From Chitinophaga sp. CB10 (GTDB lineage Bacteria > Bacteroidota > Bacteroidia > Chitinophagales > Chitinophagaceae), in contig MLAV02000008.1 of assembly GCA_001870995.2 (NCBI GenBank), positions 1 to 64,000 on the forward strand: DNA of 64,000 bases. Reading direction: 5' to 3'. Made by a program: the position numbers and the translations under genes. The notes beneath the pieces were generated by a model. The model saw only the letters and a program-made list of their open reading frames with translations. It searched no databases and was not told where the DNA came from. Below, one piece after another: positions 6,935-14,877 of the stretch. The stretch's first letter is position 1; each line of letters begins with the position of its first letter.

Positions 6935-7867
6935 ATGGTTACAACAGAAATCGCCGAAAAAATACAACGGCTGGAAGAAAAATATGCCGCGATGGGTCAA
7001 AACCTCTCGTCCTACCTGGACGGGCTTCTGTACGCGGATTACCTTACTTATTGGGACTATATTCAACTGGATGTGCTGTTAAACCTGCAGCACCCCCGTA
7101 CGCCCTTTCCGGATGAGAGCATATTTATTATGTATCATCAGATAACGGAACTGTACTTTAAACTGACCCTGCAGGCCATCGAACAGATCTGCCAGGCGCC
7201 GGAAGCAAAGGCGGAGACCTTTATGGTGCAGCTGAAGCGCATCAATAACTATTTCAAAAGCCTGATCAGCTCCTTTGAGATCATGGTGGACGGAATGGAT
7301 AAAGAGCAATTCCTGAAATTCCGCATGGCACTGTTGCCCGCCAGCGGCTTCCAGAGCGGCCAGTTCCGGTTAATTGAAATCTGCTCCACCTCCCTGGCCA
7401 ACCTCGTGTATGAGCCCCAGCGGGAACAGGTGCGCGGAAAGGAGCTGAAGGAAGTACTGGAAAATATCTACTGGCGGAGCGGCGCCACCGAGCTGGCCAC
7501 CGGTAAGAAGACCCTTACCCTGCGCCAGTTTGAGCTGAAGTATATGGAAACATTCCTGAAAACAGCTACCCGGTATAAAGACAATAACATACAATTACGA
7601 TACAAACAGCTGTCCGCCGGGGAGCAGGAAGCAGTAAAGCCCCTCCTGCGGGAATACGACCTGAACATCAACGTCCGCTGGCCGCTGATGCACTATAAAT
7701 CAGCCGTACGCTACCTGCACAAAAGACCGGAAGATATCGCCGCCACCGGCGGTACCAACTGGCAGCAGTTCCTGCCTCCGAAAAATAAGCGGATCGTTTT
7801 CTTCCCTGAACTCTGGACGGAAGAGGAGCTGAATAACTGGGGTAAAATCGCCATGGGCGATGAATAA
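6935..7867 (+). CDS. kynA: Tryptophan 2,3-dioxygenase
   Basis: This encodes 310 residues. The enzyme is a cytosolic haem protein that opens the indole ring of L-tryptophan to give N-formylkynurenine, the first step of the kynurenine route. Family signatures are YWDYIQLDVLLNLQ, His68 in MYHQITELYFKL (active-site His), FRMALLPASGFQS (Arg130 binds the substrate carboxylate) and the proximal haem ligand, probably His253 in WPLMHYKSA; the end has FFPELW. The start ATG follows shortly after the Lrp/AsnC gene. No kynurenine formamidase, kynureninase or kynurenine monooxygenase is recognisable nearby, so the downstream steps must be encoded elsewhere. Confidence 0.94.
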   Translation: MVTTEIAEKIQRLEEKYAAMGQNLSSYLDGLLYADYLTYWDYIQLDVLLNLQHPRTPFPDESIFIMYHQITELYFKLTLQAIEQICQAPEAKAETFMVQLKRINNYFKSLISSFEIMVDGMDKEQFLKFRMALLPASGFQSGQFRLIEICSTSLANLVYEPQREQVRGKELKEVLENIYWRSGATELATGKKTLTLRQFELKYMETFLKTATRYKDNNIQLRYKQLSAGEQEAVKPLLREYDLNINVRWPLMHYKSAVRYLHKRPEDIAATGGTNWQQFLPPKNKRIVFFPELWTEEELNNWGKIAMGDE

Positions 7868-8578
7868 TCAATCAAACTGACTGGTGGTAAAACGCCTGAT
7901 ATGATAAGCCAGTAACGGTACGTCCACTTTTTCCAGTGGGTGTACCGTATCCGGCAAAATAGCCAGTTGTGCCAGCGGGAGCGATTTATAAGCCTCGATG
8001 GTTTCCTGGAAAGACACCATGCCGTCTTTATCCCCCATCATTACCAGGCAGGGAGAGGCAATCTGCCCCAGGTCCGCCGCTTTCAGCAGGTTGGTATGCC
8101 CCAGCTCCGCAATCAGCAATGCCGTCATATTCACCACCTCCTTCCAGTCGGAAGCGCTGTGCCGTGCTTCCAGGGTTCTGGCGAAGGCCGGCACCTTCTC
8201 TTCTATCAGCTCGGGGTTGAGCTGCTTTACTTCCCGGGTGGCGGTGGCCTCGTTCCAGTTGAACTTGGTGGCCAGGGTGATTACATGCCCGATCCGCTCC
8301 GGGTAATGCCGGCAAAGGTAAAGGGCCACGTAGCCGCCCATGCTGTAGCCAAACAGGTGGATAAAATCAATGTTCTTTTCTTCGAGGTAACGTAACACTT
8401 CTCCTGCAAACACAGGAATGCTGAAGCCTTCCGCGGAAAAAGGCTGCTGCCCGTGCCCGCTGAATTCCAGCGTATGTACATCATAGTGCTGTTCCAGCGC
8501 GGCGGTAAGCGCTTCAAACTGTGAGGCCGCGCCCAGCGCGCCATGCAATAGGAGAATGGGGATCTTTTGATGCTGCAT
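7868..8578 (-). CDS. Alpha/beta-hydrolase fold protein
   Basis: This encodes 236 residues with an alpha/beta-hydrolase pattern: an oxyanion segment LLLHGALGA, nucleophile elbow GYSMGG, acid in GDKDGMVS and histidine in TVHPLEK. No signal peptide is present, so it is probably cytosolic. It resembles MenH-like and generic esterase-like hydrolases, and the substrate cannot be told. Its last base abuts the last base of the tryptophan dioxygenase gene and the two converge, so they are not one operon. A role in formylkynurenine hydrolysis is possible but unsupported. Confidence 0.85.
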   Translation of the reverse strand: MQHQKIPILLLHGALGAASQFEALTAALEQHYDVHTLEFSGHGQQPFSAEGFSIPVFAGEVLRYLEEKNIDFIHLFGYSMGGYVALYLCRHYPERIGHVITLATKFNWNEATATREVKQLNPELIEEKVPAFARTLEARHSASDWKEVVNMTALLIAELGHTNLLKAADLGQIASPCLVMMGDKDGMVSFQETIEAYKSLPLAQLAILPDTVHPLEKVDVPLLAYHIRRFTTSQFD

Positions 8579-8698
8579 AGTTAAAACTAAGAAAAAATAG
8601 GGACTCGGGTAACCGGCCTCCCGTAACTTCCCCGGGCAAACCTGTTTATGCTTTTATAAACTATGCCCGGATGTGAAATGTTCCTCATATTTTTTTAT

Positions 8699-8706
8699 TA
8701 TGTTTG
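8699..8706 (+). promoter_or_regulatory. Candidate -7 element upstream of the DUF4290-murA operon
   Basis: TATGTTTG matches TAnnTTTG about 95 bases before the DUF4290 start. No clear TTG lies 17-23 bases upstream, so the match is partial. Confidence 0.35.
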
Positions 8707-8800
8707 CAATGATGTTGCCGATTAACTTCTTCCCTTTTGAGAATCACATTTGTTCTCATTAAGATGTCTCCTCATCAAAATAATTTATTAAATAATACTA

Positions 8801-9517
8801 ATGGAATACAATACCACGCGTAATCACCTGATAATGAAAGAGTACGGTAGGAATATCCAGAAAATGGTGGAATACCTGCTGACCATAGAGGACGATATGG
8901 AGCGCCAGCGCAACGCAATGGCGGTCATAGAGCTGATGGGTACGCTGAATCCGCATCTCAGGAATGTGGAGGATTTCAGACATAAACTTTGGGATCACAT
9001 CTTCAATATATCCGGTTTCGAACTGCAGGTGGAATCACCCTACCCGATTCCTACCAAAGAAACTTTAAAAGCCAGGCCTGAACGGCTGGATTATCCTAAA
9101 AAATACCCCAGGAACAGGCACTTTGGTAAGAACCTGGAAATGGTGATCGACAAAGCGATCTCCGAGGATAACCCGGAAAAAAAAGAAGGATTCACCCAGG
9201 TGATCGCCAACTACATGAAGCTGGCCTACAGCAACTGGCATAAGGAAAGTGTGCACGACGATGCCATCAAGGCAGAGCTGATGGCCATTACCGGCAACCA
9301 GCTGGATTACCATCCCGGCGCAACCCCTGCTGCAGCCAGCACGCAGGTGTTTACACAGCCTTCCGGCAATACCGCCGGCGGGGATCATTTCCGCACCAGC
9401 AGCGGCAAACGCAAAAACTTCCAGCAAAACCAGAAGTTCAAAGGCGGAAGCAACAACCCAGGCAAAGGAAATAACAACAAGCATAATAACAAATTCAACA
9501 AAAACCGGAATAAGTAG
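8801..9517 (+). CDS. DUF4290 family protein
   Basis: This encodes 238 residues. The first about 180 (MEYNTTRNHLIMKEYGRNIQ, PYPIPTKETL, KKYPRNRHFGKNLE) match the DUF4290 family, which I know only from Bacteroidetes, usually upstream of murA. The C-terminal about 60 residues are a low-complexity tail rich in Asn, Lys and Gly, probably disordered and possibly nucleic-acid binding. The stop codon overlaps the GTG start of murA by one base, so the two are translationally coupled. The molecular function is unknown; the coupling suggests a link to peptidoglycan synthesis. Confidence 0.88.
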   Translation: MEYNTTRNHLIMKEYGRNIQKMVEYLLTIEDDMERQRNAMAVIELMGTLNPHLRNVEDFRHKLWDHIFNISGFELQVESPYPIPTKETLKARPERLDYPKKYPRNRHFGKNLEMVIDKAISEDNPEKKEGFTQVIANYMKLAYSNWHKESVHDDAIKAELMAITGNQLDYHPGATPAAASTQVFTQPSGNTAGGDHFRTSSGKRKNFQQNQKFKGGSNNPGKGNNNKHNNKFNKNRNK

Positions 9518-10824
9518 TGAGCAGTGCTTTTGAAGTAAGAGGCGGCAACCGTCTGCAAGGGGAGATCATTCCCCAGGGCGCCAAAAACGAAGCTTTACAG
9601 ATCATCAGTGCAGTAATGCTTACCCCTGAAAAGGTAACCATATCCAACATCCCGGACATCGTAGATGTCAACCTCCTGATAGAACTCCTCGGCGAGGCGG
9701 GTGTGAAGATTAACCGTGTGAGCAGAGATGTCTGTGAATTCCAGGCCGATGCCATTGACCTGGACTATTTGCAGAGCCCTGAATTTAAAAAGAAATCAGG
9801 CCGTTTACGCGGCTCCGTTATGATTGCCGGTCCATTGCTGGCCAGATTCGGAAAAGCGTTCATCCCTAAACCGGGAGGCGATAAAATAGGTCGCCGCCGC
9901 CTGGATACCCACATCATCGGATTCGAACGCCTCGGCGCAAGATTTATATACGATTCGGACGATAACTTCTTCCGTCTCGAAACCAACGGGCTGAAAGGCA
10001 CCTACATGCTCCTGGACGAACCCAGCGTAACCGGTACCGCCAACATCGTGATGGCAGCCGTCATGGCGGAAGGTACCACCACCATCTACAACGCCGCCTG
10101 CGAGCCTTATTTGCAGCAGCTGTGTAAAATGCTGGTACGCATGGGCGCCAAAATACAGGGCATCGGCTCCAACCTGCTGACCATCGAAGGCGTGCAGTAC
10201 CTGAAAGGCTGCGAGCACGCGATGCTGCCGGATATGATCGAAATCGGCTCCTTCATCGGCCTCGCCGCCATGACCCAAAGTGAGATCACGATCAAAAACG
10301 CCGGCGTGGAACACCTCGGCATTATCCCTGAAAAGTTCCGCCAGCTGGGGATTAACCTCCAGATCCGTGGAAATGACATCTACATACCTTCCCAGGATAC
10401 GTATGAGATACAGACTTTCCTGGACGGTTCCATCCTCACCATCTCCGATCACCCATGGCCAGGCTTTACCCCTGACCTGCTCAGTATAGTACTGGTGGTG
10501 GCCACACAGGCGAAAGGCAGTGTAATGATCCACCAGAAAATGTTTGAGAGCCGTCTGTTCTTTGTGGACAAGCTGATCGACATGGGCGCGCAGATCGTAC
10601 TTTGCGATCCGCACCGCGCCGTAGTGATCGGCCTTGGCCGCCAGCACAACCTCCGTGGTATCACCATGTCGAGCCCCGATATCAGGGCCGGTGTTTCCCT
10701 GCTGATCGCCGCATTGAGCGCGGAAGGCAAATCCACCATCCAGAATATCGACCAGATCGACCGCGGATACCAGTATATCGATGAACGCCTCCGGAAACTG
10801 GGCGCCGATATCAAACGTATTTAA
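9517..10824 (+). CDS. murA: UDP-N-acetylglucosamine 1-carboxyvinyltransferase
   Basis: This encodes 435 residues. The enzyme transfers enolpyruvate from PEP to UDP-GlcNAc, the committed step of peptidoglycan precursor synthesis in the cytosol. EPSP-synthase-like repeats are visible, with the KNEAL motif near residue 23-27 and a conserved DRGY near the end. In the active-site loop, PGGDKIGRRRLD carries Asp122 where E. coli MurA has Cys115. That residue is the one alkylated by fosfomycin, and the Cys-to-Asp form is known to resist the drug in mycobacteria and chlamydiae. The start is GTG at 9517, overlapping the DUF4290 stop. gmk follows after about 100 bases. Confidence 0.96.
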   Translation: MSSAFEVRGGNRLQGEIIPQGAKNEALQIISAVMLTPEKVTISNIPDIVDVNLLIELLGEAGVKINRVSRDVCEFQADAIDLDYLQSPEFKKKSGRLRGSVMIAGPLLARFGKAFIPKPGGDKIGRRRLDTHIIGFERLGARFIYDSDDNFFRLETNGLKGTYMLLDEPSVTGTANIVMAAVMAEGTTTIYNAACEPYLQQLCKMLVRMGAKIQGIGSNLLTIEGVQYLKGCEHAMLPDMIEIGSFIGLAAMTQSEITIKNAGVEHLGIIPEKFRQLGINLQIRGNDIYIPSQDTYEIQTFLDGSILTISDHPWPGFTPDLLSIVLVVATQAKGSVMIHQKMFESRLFFVDKLIDMGAQIVLCDPHRAVVIGLGRQHNLRGITMSSPDIRAGVSLLIAALSAEGKSTIQNIDQIDRGYQYIDERLRKLGADIKRI

Positions 10825-10922
10825 TATAAATCTTCAAGTTCATACCCTGCCAACAGAGCCCAAATACCAGCAGCTAAATACTGGTTTTTGGGTTTTGTAT
10901 TTGGGGTACCCGGGAATTTAAT

Positions 10923-11492
10923 ATGGAAAAAAAGATCATTATCGTTACCGCTCCTTCCGGTGCAGGTAAAACCACCATCGTAAAAAAATTACTTGCGGAA
11001 ATGCCGCAGCTGGCATTTTCCATATCCGCCGCCACCCGCGAGGCCCGCGCCAACGAGGTACACGGCCGGGATTATTACTTCATGACCACCGATGAGTTTC
11101 ACCGGAAAATCGATGAAAACGCCTTCGCGGAATATGAAATGGTGTACGCCGGAAAATATTACGGTACTTTGAAGAGTGAACTGGAACGGATTTGGAGTAA
11201 TGAGCAGGTGCCCATGGTGGACATCGATGTGAAGGGCGCTTTATCCATAAAGGAGAAATACCACCAGGAAGCCCTGACGATCTTTATTCAGCCGCCCTCC
11301 ATTGACGCCCTGCGGGAGCGCCTCAGCGAACGCGGCACCGAAACCCAGGCCTCCCTGGACGAACGGCTGGCAAAAGCCCGGTACGAACTTTCTTTTTCGC
11401 ACGAATTCGATAAAATTGTAGTGAATGATATATTGGAAAGGGCCTATGAAGAAGTAAAAAATCTGGTAAAAGATTTTTTAAATATAAAATAG
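10923..11492 (+). CDS. gmk: Guanylate kinase
   Basis: This encodes 189 residues, the usual length. It phosphorylates GMP (and dGMP) with ATP to give GDP. The P-loop is APSGAGKTT near residues 10-18. The GMP-binding segment follows (STYR-like region seen here as SAATREARANEVHGRDYYF), and the LID region carries SERGTETQASLDERLAKA. It follows murA with a 98-base gap containing no strong terminator and precedes a CNNM-type gene by 42 bases, so all may be co-transcribed. No anomaly. Confidence 0.95.
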   Translation: MEKKIIIVTAPSGAGKTTIVKKLLAEMPQLAFSISAATREARANEVHGRDYYFMTTDEFHRKIDENAFAEYEMVYAGKYYGTLKSELERIWSNEQVPMVDIDVKGALSIKEKYHQEALTIFIQPPSIDALRERLSERGTETQASLDERLAKARYELSFSHEFDKIVVNDILERAYEEVKNLVKDFLNIK

Positions 11493-11534
11493 CCCTGTGA
11501 TGGTTGGTTTTCCTAATTTGTTATTTTTGTTGAG

Positions 11535-12797
11535 ATGGACGTTTATACACTTATAATTTTAGTCTTTCTGGTACTGCTGGCGGGCTTTTTCGCCGGTATT
11601 GAGTCGGCATTTGCGAATGTCAACAAGCTCAGTATTGAACTCAAAAAGAAACAGGGTAGGACTACCGGTAAAATCCTTGCCGGCCTGAATGAGCATCCCA
11701 GCCGTTTCCTGGCCACCAGCCTGGTAGGGTTCACCATCACCATCGTGATCTACAGTATCATGCTGGCAGGCGCCATCCAGCCCCTGGGCGCAGCGGCAGC
11801 CCCTGAAATTGCGAACATGCAGCCGCTGGTTATCTTCCTGGAAGTGCTGCTGGCCTCCCTGCTGATCCTCTTCCTGGGATTTTTTATCCCCAAGGCAGTG
11901 TTCCGCTCCCGGCCCGAGGCGCTGCTCAGCTTCTTCGCCCTGCCGATTTCCATGATCGCCAAGCCGCTGTACATCATTGGGAACGTACTCGTATCCATTG
12001 CAGAATGGATGCTGAAATACCTCTTTAACGTACGCCTGCTGGAAAACAGGGAATCCTTCACCCGCGTGGATGTGGAAAACTTCATCCGCCAATCCCAGCA
12101 GCACGTCAGCGAAAACCAGGAGCTGAACACCGAGCTGTTTGAAAACGCGCTCTCCCTCGCGCACGTGAAGATCAGGGGATGCCTTATCCCGAGAAAGGAA
12201 ATCGAAGCCCTGGAGATCAGCAGCCCGATTGAAAACGCCCGCAGCAAGTTTATGGAAACAAAGCTGTCCAAAATAGTGATCTATGATGGCAGTATAGATA
12301 ATATCCTAGGCTACATTCACCAGCTGGACCTGTTTAAGGCGCCAAAGGATATTCAAAGCATGATCCATCCCATCCTCGCGGTGCCTGAAACCATGAGCGC
12401 GATCGACCTGCTGAGTAAATTCAATAAAGAAAGGAAAAGCATTGCCTGGGTAGTGGATGAATTTGGCGGAACCGCCGGTATCGTTACGATAGAAGACGTG
12501 CTGGAAGAAATTTTCGGAGAAATCAAAGACGAGCATGACGAAGAGGAATTCGTGGAAAAGCAGATCGCAGAGAAGGAATATATTTTCTCCGGCCGGCTCG
12601 AACTTGATTACTTGAATGAGAAGTACGGATTGGATTTTCCGGAAGATGAAAGCGAAACTTTATCCGGTTATATCATCAATCATCACGAAACAATTCCGAA
12701 AATTAAAGAGCGCATCATCATAGATGACTATGAATTTGATATTCTGAATGTGACAGACACAAGGATAGAAATGGTCAAAATGAAGATTTTAGGATAA
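11535..12797 (+). CDS. CNNM/CorC-type membrane protein (DUF21-CBS-CorC_HlyC)
   Basis: This encodes 420 residues. An N-terminal DUF21 membrane domain with about four hydrophobic segments (about 1-170) is followed by a CBS pair (about 205-330, with FLIPRKEI-like and AWVVDEFGGTAGIVTIEDVL segments) and a C-terminal CorC_HlyC domain (about 345-420, including FSGRLELDYLNEKYGLDFPE). Family members act in Mg2+/Co2+ export or homeostasis at the inner membrane; hemolysin in older names is historical. The Bacteroidetes gliding protein GldE belongs to this family, but I cannot equate this protein with GldE. It follows gmk closely. Confidence 0.88.
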   Translation: MDVYTLIILVFLVLLAGFFAGIESAFANVNKLSIELKKKQGRTTGKILAGLNEHPSRFLATSLVGFTITIVIYSIMLAGAIQPLGAAAAPEIANMQPLVIFLEVLLASLLILFLGFFIPKAVFRSRPEALLSFFALPISMIAKPLYIIGNVLVSIAEWMLKYLFNVRLLENRESFTRVDVENFIRQSQQHVSENQELNTELFENALSLAHVKIRGCLIPRKEIEALEISSPIENARSKFMETKLSKIVIYDGSIDNILGYIHQLDLFKAPKDIQSMIHPILAVPETMSAIDLLSKFNKERKSIAWVVDEFGGTAGIVTIEDVLEEIFGEIKDEHDEEEFVEKQIAEKEYIFSGRLELDYLNEKYGLDFPEDESETLSGYIINHHETIPKIKERIIIDDYEFDILNVTDTRIEMVKMKILG

Positions 12798-13017
12798 AAA
12801 ATTGCAATTTTTGCACGCCTGAAAACCGCTCATAAAAAAAATATACACTATTTATATTTTTTTATAATATTTGCGTTAACAAGACAATAACAATCTTTGC
12901 TAAAACGTTTTTTAAAAAAGTAGTAGGAATTTAACACGGAATGTCTACATTTGCTATTGATGATGTAACACAATGATTTGATTTTTGTTAAAAGGTTGTA
13001 AAAAAAGTGTTCCAACA

Positions 13018-13047
13018 TTGATAATAAAATATTTCTCGTTATTTTTG
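13018..13047 (+). promoter_or_regulatory. Consensus promoter upstream of an RNA candidate
   Basis: TTG (13018-13020), 19 bases, then TATTTTTG (13040-13047): both boxes and the spacing match the Bacteroidetes primary-sigma promoter. The predicted start is near 13054, 360 bases before tatC. Confidence 0.7.
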
Positions 13048-13053
13048 TATTAC

Positions 13054-13217
13054 AAATAAAGCGACCAGAGATTCTTACTTATTCTGAACGCTTGCCATCA
13101 ATTAGGTAAGTAGTTGACCTGGAAGCCAAAGACATTCTCGAATTCAACTTTTTTGGGGTTAACAAACAATGGATGAAAGGCCGGCTCTTGATTCTTCTCG
13201 GGCTGGCTCTTTTTTTT
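13054..13217 (+). ncRNA. Candidate structured small RNA upstream of tatC
   Basis: The stretch starts just after a consensus promoter and ends at a terminator-like hairpin, giving an RNA of about 164 nt with no convincing reading frame. Visible pairings include AGCG..CAGA with TCTG..CGCT near the 5' end, CCA-TCAA with TTGA-cc-TGG, and CCAAA with TTTGG. It could be a free-standing regulatory RNA or a long leader that attenuates tatC transcription. I do not recognise the family. RNase P RNA, tmRNA and SRP RNA signatures are absent. The rest of 12798-13415 is AT-rich DNA and a possible tatC promoter region. Confidence 0.45.
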
Positions 13218-13218
13218 G
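13179..13218 (+). terminator. Terminator-like hairpin ending the RNA candidate
   Basis: GCCGGC (13180-13185) pairs with GCTGGC (13202-13207, one G-U), followed by TCTTTTTTTT. Confidence 0.6.
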
Positions 13219-13359
13219 TCCTAACTCCCGGGTCTCCTTCTCTTCTTTCTCATTACCATTCTCCTGTTATTTGCGAACTCTGCGAAAAAAGGTAAAACCA
13301 TTGCGGAAATGATGCATTCCGATGGTAAAACAGTTCTGTAAATTGTTATCCCGTTCCGC

Positions 13360-13367
13360 TATATTTG
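13360..13367 (+). promoter_or_regulatory. Candidate -7 element of tatC
   Basis: TATATTTG matches TAnnTTTG 49 bases before tatC. The nearest upstream TTG is only 14 bases away, slightly short, so this is a partial match. Confidence 0.35.
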
Positions 13368-13415
13368 TGCCTCTGATTTTGATCACCGCATTCAAACCGG
13401 TTTGAACACTAGAAC

Positions 13416-14273
13416 ATGTTAAAGAAATTTTTTTCGAAGAATAACGATAAGGCAGAGATGTCTTTCTTTGATCACCTGGAGGACCTTCGCTGGCATATCG
13501 TTAGATCAGTATTGGCAATCGTCGCGTTCAGCATATTTGGATTTCTCTATACACAGGAGATATTGGATAATGTGATTTTCGGACCTACCAATGCCAGCTT
13601 CCCTTCCTACAGGGCGCTTTGTGCGATTGGGCATTTTTTTAATCTTGGCGATACACTTTGTATTACGCCGGTACCTGTCACCTTCCTGAACTACAAGATG
13701 GTCGGCCAGATCATGTTGCAGTTCAAACTGGCGTTTATCATCGGTTTCGTGTGTTCGTTCCCGTATATCTTCTGGGAATTCTGGCGTTTTGTGAAACCTG
13801 CGCTGAAAGAAAAGGAGCTGCAGGGCGCAAGGGGCGTTATCTTCTGGGTATCTTTCCAGTTCTTCCTGGGGATTTTCTTTGCCTACTTCCTGATGGCGCC
13901 ATTTACCATCAACTTCCTGGCATCCTATACCATCACGGATAAAGCGGTCAATCAATTCTTCATTGACGATTATTTCGACCTCATGTCGCAGATCGTGCTG
14001 GGTATGGGGCTGTTGTTCGAATTGCCGGTGCTGGTATTTTTCCTCACGAAATTCGGCCTTATTACGCCCAAATTCCTTCGTTCCTATCGCAGGCATGCCG
14101 TAGTGGTGATCCTGATCCTGGCTGCCGTAATCACGCCGCCAGACCTGATTGATCAGCTGATCGTGTTTACGCCGTTATACCTCCTGTACGAAATCAGTAT
14201 CTTTATATCCAAGAAAGCGATGCGTGATCGCGAGAATAAAGAGCAGAGCGTAGAAATTGAAGAGTGGTCATAA
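13416..14273 (+). CDS. tatC: Twin-arginine translocase subunit TatC
   Basis: This encodes 285 residues. TatC is the inner-membrane receptor that binds twin-arginine signal peptides and nucleates the Tat export pore for folded proteins. The N-terminal MSFFDHLEDLRWHIVRS is the classic TatC opening, and about six hydrophobic helices follow; the FPYIFWEFWRFVKPALKEKE segment matches the conserved loop before helix 3. No tatA/tatB gene lies next to it in the window. A likely Tat substrate, the Gfo/Idh protein at 56854, is encoded in the same window. The stop overlaps the open frame of rpiB but not its likely start. Confidence 0.95.
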   Translation: MLKKFFSKNNDKAEMSFFDHLEDLRWHIVRSVLAIVAFSIFGFLYTQEILDNVIFGPTNASFPSYRALCAIGHFFNLGDTLCITPVPVTFLNYKMVGQIMLQFKLAFIIGFVCSFPYIFWEFWRFVKPALKEKELQGARGVIFWVSFQFFLGIFFAYFLMAPFTINFLASYTITDKAVNQFFIDDYFDLMSQIVLGMGLLFELPVLVFFLTKFGLITPKFLRSYRRHAVVVILILAAVITPPDLIDQLIVFTPLYLLYEISIFISKKAMRDRENKEQSVEIEEWS

Positions 14274-14326
14274 TTGTTGAACAGTCAGTATTAAGCCAAC
14301 TTCATTCATCTGAAAAATTACTTGTT

Positions 14327-14785
14327 ATGGAAAAATTGACTTTTAATCTTGCACTGCCGGTAGCCATTGGCGCTGATCATGCGGGTTTTGAGTATAAGGA
14401 GGAAGTAATCTCCTTCCTGGAAGCAAAAGGTTTGAAGGTAAAAGATTACGGTACTCATTCGAAAGATTCGGTAGACTATCCGGATTACGCGCATCCGGTA
14501 GCTACAGCGGTAGAGCGGGAAGAAGCCGCATTCGGCATTCTCATTTGCGGCAGCGCCAACGGCGTTGCGATCACCGCCAACAAACACCAGGGCATCCGCG
14601 CCGCCATTTGCTGGGGCGAGGAGTTGTCGAGGCTGACACGCCAGCACAACAACGCAAACGTGCTTTGCATCCCTGCCAGGTTTGTAGACGTGGCCGTAGC
14701 CACCCAGATGGTGGAGGTATTTATCAATACCCCGTTTGAAGGCGGCCGTCACGAAAACAGGGTACGTAAAATGGCCTGCCTCTAA
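14327..14785 (+). CDS. rpiB: Ribose-5-phosphate isomerase B
   Basis: This encodes 152 residues from the ATG at 14327; the open frame extends upstream into the tatC end, but the family begins near this Met. RpiB interconverts ribose 5-phosphate and ribulose 5-phosphate in the pentose phosphate pathway. Signatures are GADHAGFEYKEE at the start, the THSKDSVDYPDYA segment, the catalytic cysteine in ILICGSANGVAI and NNANVLCIPAR. Length is typical. It sits 53 bases after tatC, probably in the same transcript, and is followed at once by a strong terminator. Confidence 0.94.
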   Translation: MEKLTFNLALPVAIGADHAGFEYKEEVISFLEAKGLKVKDYGTHSKDSVDYPDYAHPVATAVEREEAAFGILICGSANGVAITANKHQGIRAAICWGEELSRLTRQHNNANVLCIPARFVDVAVATQMVEVFINTPFEGGRHENRVRKMACL

Positions 14786-14810
14786 GCAGCTGTTATAAAT
14801 TTTGTATATT

Positions 14811-14842
14811 AAAGAGCCGGGAACTTCCCGGCTCTTTTTTTT
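14811..14842 (+). terminator. Rho-independent terminator after rpiB
   Basis: AGAGCCGGG pairs with CCCGGCTCT around an AACTT loop, followed by eight or more T. Confidence 0.9.
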
Positions 14843-14877
14843 GTTAATAAAGTATCCCAGGCTAAATGTTCTTCCGC

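Noticed and set aside
13171..13299. Short ORF from the ATG at 13171
   Set aside because: About 42 codons, low-complexity Ser/Phe-rich, overlapping the terminator-like hairpin; no family resemblance.
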